Notes: generated by a model from the sequence alone, not told the origin. A stretch of DNA of 60,759 nucleotides from an uncultured Dorea sp. (GCA_910589275.1 CAJUTH010000021.1:1-60759), one strand, 5' to 3'. Counted from the stretch's first letter, positions 1 to 8,852 are shown. Program-made: numbers and translations.

Positions 1-159
1 TGAATCGGGGCTAATGTTTCAATTATTTTGGGACATTTTCAAAAACGCTTGACACACTTTTTTTTAATTTTTTTATTTTTTACAAAAATCCCTTAAATAT
101 ACCACTTTATTATTAATAGAAACTTTATCTTCTACCGCATTCCCCACCGTATCACAATA

Positions 160-168
160 TGCTATACT
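160..168 (+). promoter_or_regulatory. Candidate extended -10 promoter for the DUF1538/P-II pair
   Basis: TGC-TATACT is an extended -10 element about 70 nt before the first gene. No good -35 stands 17 nt upstream. A separate TTGACA lies at 49-54 in very AT-rich DNA, but its -10 would be poor (TTTATT). The rest of positions 1-238 shows no gene. An AAGGA ribosome binding site lies about 10 nt before the ATG at 239. Confidence 0.4.
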
Positions 169-238
169 TAATATAAATTGCACTTGTAGTTAATATCATT
201 TACTTTATTACAATCTTTCAGAAAGGATTAGTCGTTTC

Positions 239-1771
239 ATGAATTTTTACCAAACTAAACTTACTGAAAAACGAAATGAAGCGCTAAAGGCAGTACTTCC
301 TATTCTCGGAATTGTTCTCTTTTTAAGCTTCACCATCGCGCCGGTTCCGCCAAGTATATTGCTTCTTTTTTTATTTGCCGCCTTACTGCTTGTTGTTGGC
401 ATGATGTTTTTTACATTAGGAGCCGAACTTTCCATGGTTCCCATGGGTGAACGAGCCGGCACCAAGATGGCCAAGTCTATGCGTCTGGAAATTATCCTTT
501 TCCTTTGCTTCCTGCTCGGCTTTATCATAACAATATCCGAACCCGATTTACAGGTACTTGCAGAACAGGTGCCCTCCATCCCTAATCAAATCCTAATTAT
601 AGCTGTTGCATCCGGCGTGGGATTTTTCCTGATTATGGCAATGCTCCGCATGCTTTTTTCCATCCGGCTTTCAACGCTTTTGATCTTTTTTTACGGATTT
701 ATATTTATACTGGTATTATTTGTTCCAAAAGATTTCCTTGCAGTTGCTTTTGATTCCGGCGGAGTTACTACAGGACCGATGACGGTCCCCTTTATCATGT
801 CTCTCGGAGTCGGCTTTGCCGCTGTTCGAAGCGATAAAAATGCGGAAGAGGACAGCTTCGGACTTGTAGCCTTATGTTCTATCGGTCCAATTCTTGCCGT
901 CCTAATTTTGGGACTTCTATACCATCCAGAAGAAATCAGCTACGTTCCAGCCGTTCTTCCGAACATACAGGATTCCGTGATGCTGTGGCAGTTTTTTATA
1001 GACAGCTTCCCAAAATACATGTCAGAAATTGCCGTCTCCCTACTGCCAATCATACTTTTTTTCGGCATCTTTCAAACAGTATCGCTCCGTCTGTCCAGAA
1101 AAATGCTGCTAAAAATATTAATCGGCCTTATTTATACATATATTGGCCTGGTACTCTTTCTTACAGGAGTAAATGTTGGTTTCATGCCTGCCGGAAATTA
1201 TTTAGGCGAAGTCATTGCATCCCAGTCATTCCGGTTTATTCTAATTCCCATCGGTATGATCATCGGATTCTTTATTGTAAAGGCAGAGCCCGCCGTCTAT
1301 GTATTAATGGAGCAGGTCGAAGAGATTACTTCCGGAGCTATTTCCGGTAAATCTATGGGAATAAGCCTGTCTCTTGGCGTCGCCGCATCCGTAGGACTTG
1401 CGATGTTCCGGGTACTTACCGGTATTTCTATTTTTTGGTTCATCGTGCCAGGCTATTTCATTGCAATCTGCCTGTCCTTCTTTGTACCAAAAATATTTAC
1501 CGCCATAGCATTCGACTCCGGCGGCGTTGCTTCCGGTCCAATGACTGCCACCTTTCTGCTTCCCTTTGCCATGGGTGCATGCCAGGCCATAGGCGGAAAC
1601 ATCGTCCAAGATGCTTTTGGAATCGTTGCTATGGTCGCCATGACGCCGCTGATTGCCATTCAGATTCTCGGAGCTGTTTATCAGATGAAATCTCAGCACG
1701 CCAAGGCAGTCGAAACTATATCCGTCTCTTATCTTGATGCCTGGAGCGAAAACGATATTATTGAATTATAA
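239..1771 (+). CDS. DUF1538 family integral membrane protein (putative transporter)
   Basis: A 510-residue polytopic membrane protein with about a dozen hydrophobic segments. It is an internal duplication. FDSGGVTTGPM at residues 171-181 recurs as FDSGGVASGPM at 425-435. Each half also carries a glycine-rich motif before this (GAELSMVPMG near 61-70, and GVNVGFMPAG near 310-319). This architecture is that of the DUF1538 family, which has no assigned substrate that I know of; a transport role is inferred from the fold-like repeat and membrane content. The next gene starts 17 nt after the stop and encodes a P-II-like protein, so the pair is probably one operon in which the soluble partner controls the membrane protein, as GlnK does AmtB. 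Confidence 0.85.
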   Translation: MNFYQTKLTEKRNEALKAVLPILGIVLFLSFTIAPVPPSILLLFLFAALLLVVGMMFFTLGAELSMVPMGERAGTKMAKSMRLEIILFLCFLLGFIITISEPDLQVLAEQVPSIPNQILIIAVASGVGFFLIMAMLRMLFSIRLSTLLIFFYGFIFILVLFVPKDFLAVAFDSGGVTTGPMTVPFIMSLGVGFAAVRSDKNAEEDSFGLVALCSIGPILAVLILGLLYHPEEISYVPAVLPNIQDSVMLWQFFIDSFPKYMSEIAVSLLPIILFFGIFQTVSLRLSRKMLLKILIGLIYTYIGLVLFLTGVNVGFMPAGNYLGEVIASQSFRFILIPIGMIIGFFIVKAEPAVYVLMEQVEEITSGAISGKSMGISLSLGVAASVGLAMFRVLTGISIFWFIVPGYFIAICLSFFVPKIFTAIAFDSGGVASGPMTATFLLPFAMGACQAIGGNIVQDAFGIVAMVAMTPLIAIQILGAVYQMKSQHAKAVETISVSYLDAWSENDIIEL

Positions 1772-1788
1772 ACAATGAGGTATTACAC

Positions 1789-2502
1789 ATGAATGAAATT
1801 TATATGATGGTAATGATTACCATCCGGGGAATCCGGGGTAAGATGCTGCCCTTTTTAAAAGAACATAATATCCATGTCGTATTTGCAACTCTGGGTACCG
1901 GAACTGCAAACAGCGCTATCTTAGATTATTTCGGCATAGAAGCAACTGAAAAAGCAGTTTACTTCACACTTGTCACACAAGATACATGGAAAAACTTCCA
2001 AAAAGCCCTTTACAATAAAATAAAAATCGACATCGCCGGAAGAGGAATCGCTTTTCTGATACCGCTAAGCAGCATCGGAGGAAAAAAGACCCTCGAATAC
2101 CTTACTGCCGGACAGAAGATGATTATCAAGGAGGAGAGCGCATTGAAAAATACAGACTTTGAACTTTTAATCGCAATCGCAAACAGCGGGCACATTGAAA
2201 CCATTATGGATGCCGCAAGAAGCGCGCAGGCTCCGGGAGGAACCGTAATCCACGCGAAAGGTACCGGCAGAGAACAAGCCAAAAAATTCTTAGGAATTTC
2301 CCTTGCAGAAGAAAAAGAAATTATTTTCATTGTAGTACGTTCCCGTCAGAAAAATAAGATTATGCGGGCCATTATGGATCATGCGGGAATCGGCACTGCT
2401 GCCGGCGCCATTACTTTCTCACTTCCGGTAACCGCAGTCGCAGGACTCCGGCTTCTCGAAGACGATGATGAACATTCTGAAAACCATATATCAGACTATT
2501 GA
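1789..2502 (+). CDS. Tandem double P-II-like regulator protein
   Basis: A 237-residue soluble protein made of two P-II-like halves. Residues about 1-110 and about 122-230 each show the alternating strand and helix pattern of P-II, with a GTG or GKGTG turn where the T-loop region would be, and a closing strand (FLIPLSSIGG in the first half, FSLPVTAVAGL in the second). Classical GlnB/GlnK is about 112 residues with a single domain, so this is a fused duplicate. No conserved uridylylation Tyr51 context is evident. It follows the DUF1538 gene by 17 nt. P-II proteins sense ATP/ADP and 2-oxoglutarate or other small ligands; the ligand here is unknown. A strong terminator follows. Confidence 0.8.
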   Translation: MNEIYMMVMITIRGIRGKMLPFLKEHNIHVVFATLGTGTANSAILDYFGIEATEKAVYFTLVTQDTWKNFQKALYNKIKIDIAGRGIAFLIPLSSIGGKKTLEYLTAGQKMIIKEESALKNTDFELLIAIANSGHIETIMDAARSAQAPGGTVIHAKGTGREQAKKFLGISLAEEKEIIFIVVRSRQKNKIMRAIMDHAGIGTAAGAITFSLPVTAVAGLRLLEDDDEHSENHISDY

Positions 2503-2511
2503 GCTCTTAAC

Positions 2512-2560
2512 AGCCGTGCACACAAAAGCATCCTCAGCTCTGTCTGCACGGCTTTTTATT
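2512..2560 (+). terminator. Intrinsic terminator after the P-II-like gene
   Basis: A 9-bp perfect stem (AGCCGTGCA at 2512-2520 with TGCACGGCT at 2545-2553) is followed by TTTTATTG. It ends the DUF1538/P-II operon and lies between convergent genes. Confidence 0.8.
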
Positions 2561-2604
2561 GCTATATCGCCAATTTCCACATAATCCTCACCTAACAGCC
2601 CGCC

Positions 2605-2862
2605 CTACAAAAAACTCCTGCACAATGCTTCCAGTTTCTTGGCCGCCGCTTCTTCATCTTCTCCTTCCACGGCAAACACAATCTCTGCTCCTTTCGCTGC
2701 CCGCAATCCCATCAGTTCCATGACGTTTTTTACATTTGCTCTTTTCTCCCCATGCACCGCAACGATCATGCTGGAAAATTTCTGCGCCTCTCTTGCAAGC
2801 CGCATCGCCGATAATGCATGCAGTCCTTGAAACGACTGCACCCTGCATTCAAATAGTTTCAT
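2605..2862 (-). CDS. HPr-family phosphocarrier-like protein, atypical
   Basis: An 85-residue HPr-like protein. The active-site histidine is present at position 15 in GLHALS, but the usual HARP context is altered: Arg17 is Leu and Pro18 is Ser. The regulatory Ser46 of Gram-positive HPr is Asn46 (NVKNVMELMG). So it may accept phosphate poorly and should not be a target of HPr kinase. It is the last gene of the mannose-type PTS operon, 11 nt after the DUF4428 gene. It could be a dedicated phosphocarrier for this PTS or a regulatory decoy. It is not the main ptsH, which would keep Arg17 and Ser46. Confidence 0.8.
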   Translation of the reverse strand: MKLFECRVQSFQGLHALSAMRLAREAQKFSSMIVAVHGEKRANVKNVMELMGLRAAKGAEIVFAVEGEDEEAAAKKLEALCRSFL

Positions 2863-2873
2863 CCGCCATCCCT

Positions 2874-3437
2874 CTATTCAACACACAATTCCTGCAATTT
2901 GACCACTTCTTCCATAATTCTTCTGGCAAAGCCAAAGGATTGCCTAAATGCAAAGCTCTTCATTCTTACTGCTCCTTCAAAAAAGGATATTTCTGCCGGC
3001 ACTCTTGCATCTTTAAAAGATATTTTAACTCTCAATGCTTTTATCATACCTTCTTCTTTTTGCAATAGCTTTTTTTCAATTTCCTCTGGGCTGATCTGAG
3101 GTTCGCATAAGATCTCACATGTCCGGATATCCTCTGCATGATAGAAATCCGGCGCAGACACCTGCTGTTTTACCATCCGGTTATTTAATACGCAGATCAT
3201 CCGGTTCCTTTCATCCACAAGAAGATAATTTCCGATCCTTCCTGTAACTTCAAAGTCTTCCGTTATCTTACTTTCCCCGCTGCACAAAGCCCGGATCTGG
3301 GCATAGCTTTTATCCGTTATGGTCTCCGTAAACTGCCTGCTTGCCTTTTTATAGCATTGTTTACAGATACAGCCCTCCGCATAGCGAAACTTGTTCATAA
3401 AACCTAATTTCCCATGGCAAATATCACACGTCTGCAT
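2874..3437 (-). CDS. DUF4428-type zinc-ribbon protein of unknown function
   Basis: A 187-residue protein that opens with a four-cysteine ribbon (CDICHGKLG near residue 4, CICKQCYKK near 28), as in DUF4428 proteins. The remainder is a beta-rich domain with no motif I recognise. No signal peptide or membrane segment is seen. An AAGGAGG site precedes the ATG. It lies between the sugar kinase (15 nt upstream) and the HPr-like gene (11 nt downstream) in the PTS operon. Its role there is unknown; a regulatory or scaffolding part is only a guess from context. Confidence 0.6.
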   Translation of the reverse strand: MQTCDICHGKLGFMNKFRYAEGCICKQCYKKASRQFTETITDKSYAQIRALCSGESKITEDFEVTGRIGNYLLVDERNRMICVLNNRMVKQQVSAPDFYHAEDIRTCEILCEPQISPEEIEKKLLQKEEGMIKALRVKISFKDARVPAEISFFEGAVRMKSFAFRQSFGFARRIMEEVVKLQELCVE

Positions 3438-3452
3438 CCAATCCCTCCTTGG

Positions 3453-4931
3453 CTATTCAAAAATAAGTTTCATTGCCTCATATATTTTTATGTATCTCTG
3501 ATACTTCTTTTCATATAATGCAGCCTGTTTCTCTCTGGGAAGATACTCCCTGCCAGAAACAACCGTTTTTTCAATCATTTCTTTCATTGGTATTCCAGAC
3601 GCGCCGCTGGACGCCGCTACCAGTGCCATACCATAACCGGCTCCTCCATACGCGCTCTTAAGCTGAATCACCTTTACATTTAATACATCTGCAAGGATCT
3701 GCATCCATACATTATTTTTTGAGCCTCCTCCGATCACCCGGAGTCCCTTTTGTATCTGAGCATCCAGATTCATTTCTTCTGCAAGCTGCCGTACTCCAAA
3801 GCATATGCCTTCCATCACTGCCGCCGTCATATCTTCTCTCGTACAATCCGTGCCAATTCCTACAAATCCTCCTTTGAGATGCGGATCTGCATATATTGTT
3901 TTATCCCCGGTCAAATGAGGATAAAATATCAGGGTATTTTCCCCCAGCTTCTCCGTCTCCACCCGTCTGGTCTCTTCCTCAAAGCTGTCTGTGCGCAGTA
4001 CCTGATTCGTCCACCATGAAAAACTGTTCCCACAGGACTGTACTACACCCTGCACTAATACGTCTGTCTGCTTTCCGTCTATGGAAAATAAAATATTTTT
4101 TCCTTTTCCGCCAAACTCAAGCCTCTCTTTTGGCGCCATGAGTACGCCGGATGTTCCAAGAGACAGCACCGGATATCTTTTCAGGAAGCAGCCTGTCGAA
4201 ACAGCCGCCGCAGGATTATCCCCTGTCCCAACTGTAACACTCACCTGCTCTCCCAATTTTAATCTGTGACGCCATTCTTCTTTTACGATTCCCGCAATCT
4301 GCCCGCTTCCCTTCACCTCCGGATAGATTTCCTCCGGAAATCCGAGAATCTCCCGGATTTCCGAAGACCATTTCCTGTTGTTCAGATCAAAAAGCGAGGA
4401 TGTGGAAGCTTCGCAATAGTCCGTCTGATATCTGCCGGTCAGACGATATACGATATAGTCCGGCCCGATCAGAAATTTTTTCAGTCTTTTAAAATTCTCC
4501 GGTTCCTGTTGTTTCAGCCAATATAGATTAACCGCCGGACTTCCTGTTGAAATGACGTCTGCAAGATACGAAACCTCCCCAGTCTCGCGAAACTTTCTTC
4601 TGACATCCTCCAAAAGGCCGGAAGTTCTGATATCGTTCCACATAAGCGCCGGCCGGATAGAGCATCCGTCTTCGTCCAGCATGACAACCGAATGCATCTG
4701 CCCTGTCACGCCGATGGACACAATATCTCCTGCTTCTGTATACTCCACAAGTTCTTCAAGCCCTTCGGCGACTCCCTGCATCCAGAGTTCCGGATCTATT
4801 TCCTTCCATCCCGGAAACGGTTCAGATACCCGGTAGCTCCTGCTGGTACCCCCCACTACACGCCCATTCTCATCCATCAAAAGAAGTTTCACCGACGATG
4901 TCCCCATGTCAATTCCAACATAATATTTCAT
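3453..4931 (-). CDS. FGGY-family carbohydrate kinase, xylulokinase-like
   Basis: A 492-residue two-domain sugar kinase. The N-terminal phosphate-binding motif DMGTSSVKLL is at residues 8-17, and the GQMH motif at 77-80 is typical of the xylulokinase branch. An MWNDIRT sugar-site segment and a C-terminal GGGSKNNVWMQILAD adenosine-site segment are present. FGGY kinases phosphorylate a free ketose or polyol. Inside a PTS operon that would usually deliver a phosphorylated sugar, its substrate is not obvious; a pentulose or a dephosphorylated intermediate is possible. It starts 2 nt after the dehydrogenase gene ends, so the two are probably translationally coupled. Confidence 0.85.
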   Translation of the reverse strand: MKYYVGIDMGTSSVKLLLMDENGRVVGGTSRSYRVSEPFPGWKEIDPELWMQGVAEGLEELVEYTEAGDIVSIGVTGQMHSVVMLDEDGCSIRPALMWNDIRTSGLLEDVRRKFRETGEVSYLADVISTGSPAVNLYWLKQQEPENFKRLKKFLIGPDYIVYRLTGRYQTDYCEASTSSLFDLNNRKWSSEIREILGFPEEIYPEVKGSGQIAGIVKEEWRHRLKLGEQVSVTVGTGDNPAAAVSTGCFLKRYPVLSLGTSGVLMAPKERLEFGGKGKNILFSIDGKQTDVLVQGVVQSCGNSFSWWTNQVLRTDSFEEETRRVETEKLGENTLIFYPHLTGDKTIYADPHLKGGFVGIGTDCTREDMTAAVMEGICFGVRQLAEEMNLDAQIQKGLRVIGGGSKNNVWMQILADVLNVKVIQLKSAYGGAGYGMALVAASSGASGIPMKEMIEKTVVSGREYLPREKQAALYEKKYQRYIKIYEAMKLIFE

Positions 4932-4933
4932 CG

Positions 4934-5983
4934 CTATTCTCCAAATTTTAAAATCACTTTATAAGTATCCGGCTTTGCAGCCGCCCCGACGGCCTCGCCA
5001 AAATCCTGATAATCATATACCGCTTCTGTTAATACGGTAGGATCTAGGATCCCTTTCTCAATGAGCTGCACTGACTGATGAAAGGCTGAAATCGTCGGAC
5101 TAACCGCCCCTGTAATGGTAACCTGATTGGAATGGACAGCGCCCAAGTCCACTGGTACCGGCTCATTTGGATGGATGGAACTGAACATCATAACCGTTCC
5201 TGTCGGCGCCGTCATATTGATTGCCTGCGCCGCAATCTTTGGATTTGCAGTCGTATTGAACACAAACTGCGCTCCCCGCCCCTCCGTCATCTCTTTCACG
5301 GCCCTTACCGCATCCTGTTTCAGCGGATCGATCACATCGTCGCAGCCAAGGCTTACCGCCTTCTCTCTTCTATCCTTCAGCGGTTCGCTTAAAATAACCC
5401 GCGCGCCCCTAAGCTTTGCCAGCATGACATGCAGAAGCCCCATGGTTCCGCCGCCGATAACCAGTACATCGTCTCCGAACCGGATATCCGTCCGGTCCAT
5501 GCTGTTAACCACACATGCAAGGGGCTCGGTAAACACCATTTTCTCAAAAGGAGTATCCTCTGAATAGACATACAGATCATCCGCCTTCGCCGCCGCATAC
5601 TCTGCAAATCCCCCATATCCGGACAATCCCTCCGGATTATGGAACACAGCGCTCCTTTGGTGTTCCTCACAGATATTCTCATCACCGCGCTTACAGTAAT
5701 AGCATTCGCCGCAGTTTTCGATAATATATCTGACAACCTTCTGTCCCTTTTTAAACATACCTTTTTTCTTAACTTCCGAACCAAGTTCCTCAATCACGCC
5801 GCAGTATTCATGGCCGCCGATCCTTGGATAACTGTAATTACAGTCTCCGTTAAAATCACGAACGTCGTTCGTGCAGATTCCAGAGGTTTTGATCCGGATC
5901 AAAACCTCGTCTTCCGCAATAGATGGCGTGGCAATTTCTTTGATCGAAAAATCCTTTGGCCGGTTTAACACGATTGCTTTCAT
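4934..5983 (-). CDS. Zinc-dependent medium-chain alcohol/polyol dehydrogenase
   Basis: A 349-residue medium-chain dehydrogenase of the threonine/sorbitol dehydrogenase type. The catalytic zinc ligands are visible as Cys37 (SGICTND) and His58-Glu59 (GGHEY). The structural zinc has four cysteines at 91, 94, 97 and 105 (CGECYYCKRGDENIC). The NAD-binding motif VIGGGTMG lies near residue 173. The ATG at 5983 is preferred over an upstream GTG at 5992. With the adjoining PTS, kinase and aldolase it probably oxidises a polyol or a polyol phosphate, or reduces a ketose phosphate as in sorbose use. The exact substrate cannot be read from sequence. Confidence 0.85.
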   Translation of the reverse strand: MKAIVLNRPKDFSIKEIATPSIAEDEVLIRIKTSGICTNDVRDFNGDCNYSYPRIGGHEYCGVIEELGSEVKKKGMFKKGQKVVRYIIENCGECYYCKRGDENICEEHQRSAVFHNPEGLSGYGGFAEYAAAKADDLYVYSEDTPFEKMVFTEPLACVVNSMDRTDIRFGDDVLVIGGGTMGLLHVMLAKLRGARVILSEPLKDRREKAVSLGCDDVIDPLKQDAVRAVKEMTEGRGAQFVFNTTANPKIAAQAINMTAPTGTVMMFSSIHPNEPVPVDLGAVHSNQVTITGAVSPTISAFHQSVQLIEKGILDPTVLTEAVYDYQDFGEAVGAAAKPDTYKVILKFGE

Positions 5984-6018
5984 AATTCCCACACTTTCTG
6001 TATTTGTCTAACCTCTGC

Positions 6019-6858
6019 TTAATATGTCAAAATACCTGTCAGTCCGCCGATAATTCCGATCACGATAATCAGACCGATAATTTTAATTGCCGACCAGCGC
6101 TTTTTGCTCATTAGATAAAATACGAGCATCGTCATTCCCAGAGGAAGGATATTCGGGCAGACTGCGTCAAGAAAACTTTCCTGAACATTATAGGTCGTCG
6201 TAGAGCTTACGATCTCAATACCGCAGAACGCATTTACATAGTTTACGATCAGGCCGCCCATAACCATACAGCCCATGATGGACGCGCCCTTGATCAGCTT
6301 ATTCAGGATCCCTTTTTCCAGAAAGTCCATAATAGCTTCGCTTCCGGCTTTGTATCCAAACATAAAATTCCAGTAGCTTAAGGCATAAGCCGCAACAACG
6401 ATAACTACCGCGTAAATAACCGCGCCCCATACATTGCCGCTGCCGCTTCTTGTAAGGTCAATGCAGACCGCAAGCAGAATCGGGATCACCACACCCTGCC
6501 AGATAGTATCGCCCATACCGGCCAGAGGTCCCATCAGAGAGGTCTTTAAGTTCGTAATAAATTCTGCCGGTATATTCTCGCCCATGGATTTCTGCTCTTC
6601 CAATGCGATTGCCATGCCGAGGATACATGCGCCAAATTCAATATGTACGTTAAAGAACTCTATTTCACGTCTCATGACTTCTTTGCGCTTTTCCGGATTA
6701 TCCTTATATAGAAAATTGATAATCGCTGAGAACATATGGGCGACAACCTGTCCCATCATTCTCTCATAGTTATAACAAGTCTGCGGAAATGTCTCCCAGA
6801 TCAGCCATGCTTTGATTAAGGCGGCTTTCGGGATTATACTGTTTTTCTTTTCTTCCAT
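6019..6858 (-). CDS. PTS mannose/fructose/sorbose family IID component
   Basis: A 279-residue membrane subunit of the mannose-family permease. The N-terminal half is amphipathic and rich in conserved residues (CYNYERMMGQ, LMGPLAGMGDTIWQGV), and membrane segments are concentrated toward the C-terminus. Length matches the family norm. IID works with IIC to carry the sugar across the membrane, while IIA and IIB pass phosphate. It starts 2 nt after the IIC stop. The sugar is not predictable from this subunit. Confidence 0.93.
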   Translation of the reverse strand: MEEKKNSIIPKAALIKAWLIWETFPQTCYNYERMMGQVVAHMFSAIINFLYKDNPEKRKEVMRREIEFFNVHIEFGACILGMAIALEEQKSMGENIPAEFITNLKTSLMGPLAGMGDTIWQGVVIPILLAVCIDLTRSGSGNVWGAVIYAVVIVVAAYALSYWNFMFGYKAGSEAIMDFLEKGILNKLIKGASIMGCMVMGGLIVNYVNAFCGIEIVSSTTTYNVQESFLDAVCPNILPLGMTMLVFYLMSKKRWSAIKIIGLIIVIGIIGGLTGILTY

Positions 6859-6860
6859 AA

Positions 6861-7667
6861 TTAATCGTCCTCCTCATCGTCTTCATCATCAATAGCCGCT
6901 CCGTTTGCCGTTACTGCTTTTCCTTCCATCTGGGACGTAATCTGTACATACACAACCGCTGCCAGCAGCGCAATGATACCTAGTGTCAGAAGTGGAAGTC
7001 CCGAATATACGGAAAGCAAAAATCCTACAAACAGGAAAACCTTAGACTCGCCCTTAAAAATATACTGCAGCGTAATCGCAATTCCCAGCGCAGGCATTAA
7101 TCCGCCGATAATTTGGAAGATTGTAAGCACTTTACCGCTGAGCATATCAAGGATTCCCTGAATATACGCCGAACCGAAATATGCCGCCAGCGCACATGGA
7201 ATGGCTGTCATACAGAAGCACATGATCTGTGGAAACAGTACATTTGCCCTCCAGATCTTATTGTACTCGCCCTTTTCGATATAGTTATCTGCAATGTGTA
7301 CAAAGAATGAATCAAATGTCATTCGTCCGGCCCATACAATTGTGCCGAGAATCCCGATCGGTACTGCAAGCGCAAGCGCTGTCTCTGCATCCAGTCCTCC
7401 GACGATCGCATATGCTGTTCCAAGCACTCCCGCAAGTCCCATATCCGCCGGCATGCTTCCGCCCGCTGACATGAAACCTAGATATACCAGATTTATCGTT
7501 CCTCCGATTACCGCTCCCTGAACCGGGTCTCCTAAAATCAGTCCTGTAATCATACCGCATACCAATGGTCTCTGCAGCGACCAGAGACCAACGAACGGTA
7601 AGTTTCCAACTGCCAGCCAATAAACAATACCGCACAGTATTGCCTGAACAATGGTTATTTTATCCAT
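6861..7667 (-). CDS. PTS mannose/fructose/sorbose family IIC component
   Basis: A 268-residue polytopic permease subunit. Features are the opening GIVYWLAVGNLPF segment, the GDPVQGAVIGGTINLVYLG motif typical of mannose-family IIC, and an acidic tail (DDEDDEEDD). It forms the sugar-translocating channel with IID. It starts 14 nt downstream of IIB and is followed 2 nt later by IID. Confidence 0.93.
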   Translation of the reverse strand: MDKITIVQAILCGIVYWLAVGNLPFVGLWSLQRPLVCGMITGLILGDPVQGAVIGGTINLVYLGFMSAGGSMPADMGLAGVLGTAYAIVGGLDAETALALAVPIGILGTIVWAGRMTFDSFFVHIADNYIEKGEYNKIWRANVLFPQIMCFCMTAIPCALAAYFGSAYIQGILDMLSGKVLTIFQIIGGLMPALGIAITLQYIFKGESKVFLFVGFLLSVYSGLPLLTLGIIALLAAVVYVQITSQMEGKAVTANGAAIDDEDDEEDD

Positions 7668-7681
7668 AATCTCTTCCTCCT

Positions 7682-8167
7682 CTACTTATTAACGTATTCC
7701 GATGCCTCGATCACCTGCTGTTCCGGCACAAGCTGATAGTATACATGTGTTCCTTTGCTCATAAGATTTTTGATAGCTGTAATCTCATCCGGCGAGCATG
7801 CCACATTCTTAATAAACGGCGTCCTCTCTCCGCGAAGCCCCATACCGCCTAGATTCACATCCTTAAGCTTCAGTCCCAGATCCGACATCTTATCATAGGT
7901 AATCGGCGTCTTTGTAAGTACCATCACTCTCTCCGCCGAGTCCTTCGGATCTCTCTGCAGGATATCCGCGCCCCGGTCCGTTGTATAAACATTGCATTTC
8001 ACACCATTAGGCGCCAATGCTTTGATCACCCGTTTGTTAAATTCATCTGCCGCCACTTCATCATCAACAATGATAATCCGGTTCACCTGCAGGCTCGGTG
8101 TCCACACGGAAACCACCTCTCCGTGAATCAGGCGGTCATCTACTCTGGCAAGTACGATATTTTTCAT
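7682..8167 (-). CDS. PTS mannose/fructose/sorbose family IIB component
   Basis: A 161-residue cytoplasmic phosphotransfer subunit. The phosphorylatable histidine is in DDRLIHGEVV near residue 15, the hallmark of mannose-family IIB. It takes phosphate from IIA and gives it to the incoming sugar. Its ATG overlaps the IIA stop by 4 nt, indicating translational coupling. Confidence 0.93.
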   Translation of the reverse strand: MKNIVLARVDDRLIHGEVVSVWTPSLQVNRIIIVDDEVAADEFNKRVIKALAPNGVKCNVYTTDRGADILQRDPKDSAERVMVLTKTPITYDKMSDLGLKLKDVNLGGMGLRGERTPFIKNVACSPDEITAIKNLMSKGTHVYYQLVPEQQVIEASEYVNK

Positions 8168-8577
8168 TCTTCTTCCTCCTTCTCCTCAAACAGCTTATTT
8201 ACATACAGAACCGTTTCCGCTGCGGTCTCCTCTGCCTTCCGGCACAGCGCTTCTATCGAGTCCGTACTGCTTCGTTCCAGCAAAATTGTAATTGCTATCG
8301 GAAGGTTAATCCCTGTAATATGATGGAATTTATAATCCCTCATAAGTGAAACAACTGCATTGAACGGACTTCCATGAAACAGATCCGTCAGGAAAAGCAC
8401 TTCTTCACCTTCCGGCGTCTTTTTCAGTTCCTCTTCCAACTGTTCGGTTAAAGTCTGTACTGTCTGTTCGGGATATAAACCGTATGCAACCAGATCTTCC
8501 TGTTGGCCCACCAGCATCTGCACGCTTTCCACTAAGCCTTTTGAAAAACTTCCATGCGATACTGCAATCACCTTCAT
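8164..8577 (-). CDS. PTS mannose/fructose family IIA component
   Basis: A 137-residue IIA domain. The active histidine is in VSHGSFSKG near residue 8, and a LTDLFHGSPFNA segment follows later, as in the mannose family. The start was set at the ATG 7 nt after AAGGAGG; upstream in-frame GTG (8595) and ATG codons are too close to or inside the ribosome binding site. It is the first gene of an eight-gene minus-strand operon ending with the HPr-like gene at 2605. IIA receives phosphate from HPr. Confidence 0.92.
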   Translation of the reverse strand: MKVIAVSHGSFSKGLVESVQMLVGQQEDLVAYGLYPEQTVQTLTEQLEEELKKTPEGEEVLFLTDLFHGSPFNAVVSLMRDYKFHHITGINLPIAITILLERSSTDSIEALCRKAEETAAETVLYVNKLFEEKEEEE

Positions 8578-8616
8578 TCCCATTCCTCCTTTCACTCGGC
8601 TCGTTTGCTGTAATTA

Positions 8617-8650
8617 GAGTATAGCATCCCGCCATTCTCACACACACAAA
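8617..8650 (-). promoter_or_regulatory. Candidate promoter of the mannose-type PTS operon
   Basis: On the minus strand a TGC-TATACT extended -10 lies about 45 nt before the IIA start, and a GT-rich stretch stands in the place of a -35. The weak -35 would fit control by an activator such as the nearby PRD-type regulator. Position is approximate. Confidence 0.45.
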
Positions 8651-8651
8651 C

Positions 8652-8697
8652 CTTTGCGCAATACATCCTGCAATGACTGTTTCCGCTTCGCGCAAAG
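8652..8697. promoter_or_regulatory. Inverted repeat in the PTS/aldolase divergent region, candidate operator
   Basis: CTTTGCGC (8652-8659) and GCGCAAAG (8690-8697) form an 8-bp perfect dyad with a 30-nt spacer. It sits between the divergent PTS operon and the aldolase gene, just upstream of the PTS promoter candidate. The position suits an activator site shared by both transcripts. A plus-strand TATAAT at 8749-8754 may be the aldolase -10 but lacks a clear -35. Confidence 0.4.
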
Positions 8698-8852
8698 CTT
8701 ACCGCATAAACCATGCAAAAGTCTGCGTCCTTCGTTTTCCCTCCCCGCTATAATGTAGATAAGCTTGGTACGTACAGGTGAATTGCTTCACAGTAAATCA
8801 TGTAATCTAATTCGAAAGGAGGGTGCAGCTCCAACCCGGCTGCACGTAAAAT

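Noticed and set aside
1..238. Truncated gene at the window start
   Set aside because: AT-rich with stops in all frames; no coding feature.
8769..8790. Sigma-54 type -24/-12 promoter near TGGTACG and TTGCT
   Set aside because: The distance between the two elements is 11 nt rather than about 5, and the local PTS regulator is of the PRD/BglG type without a sigma-54 interaction domain.
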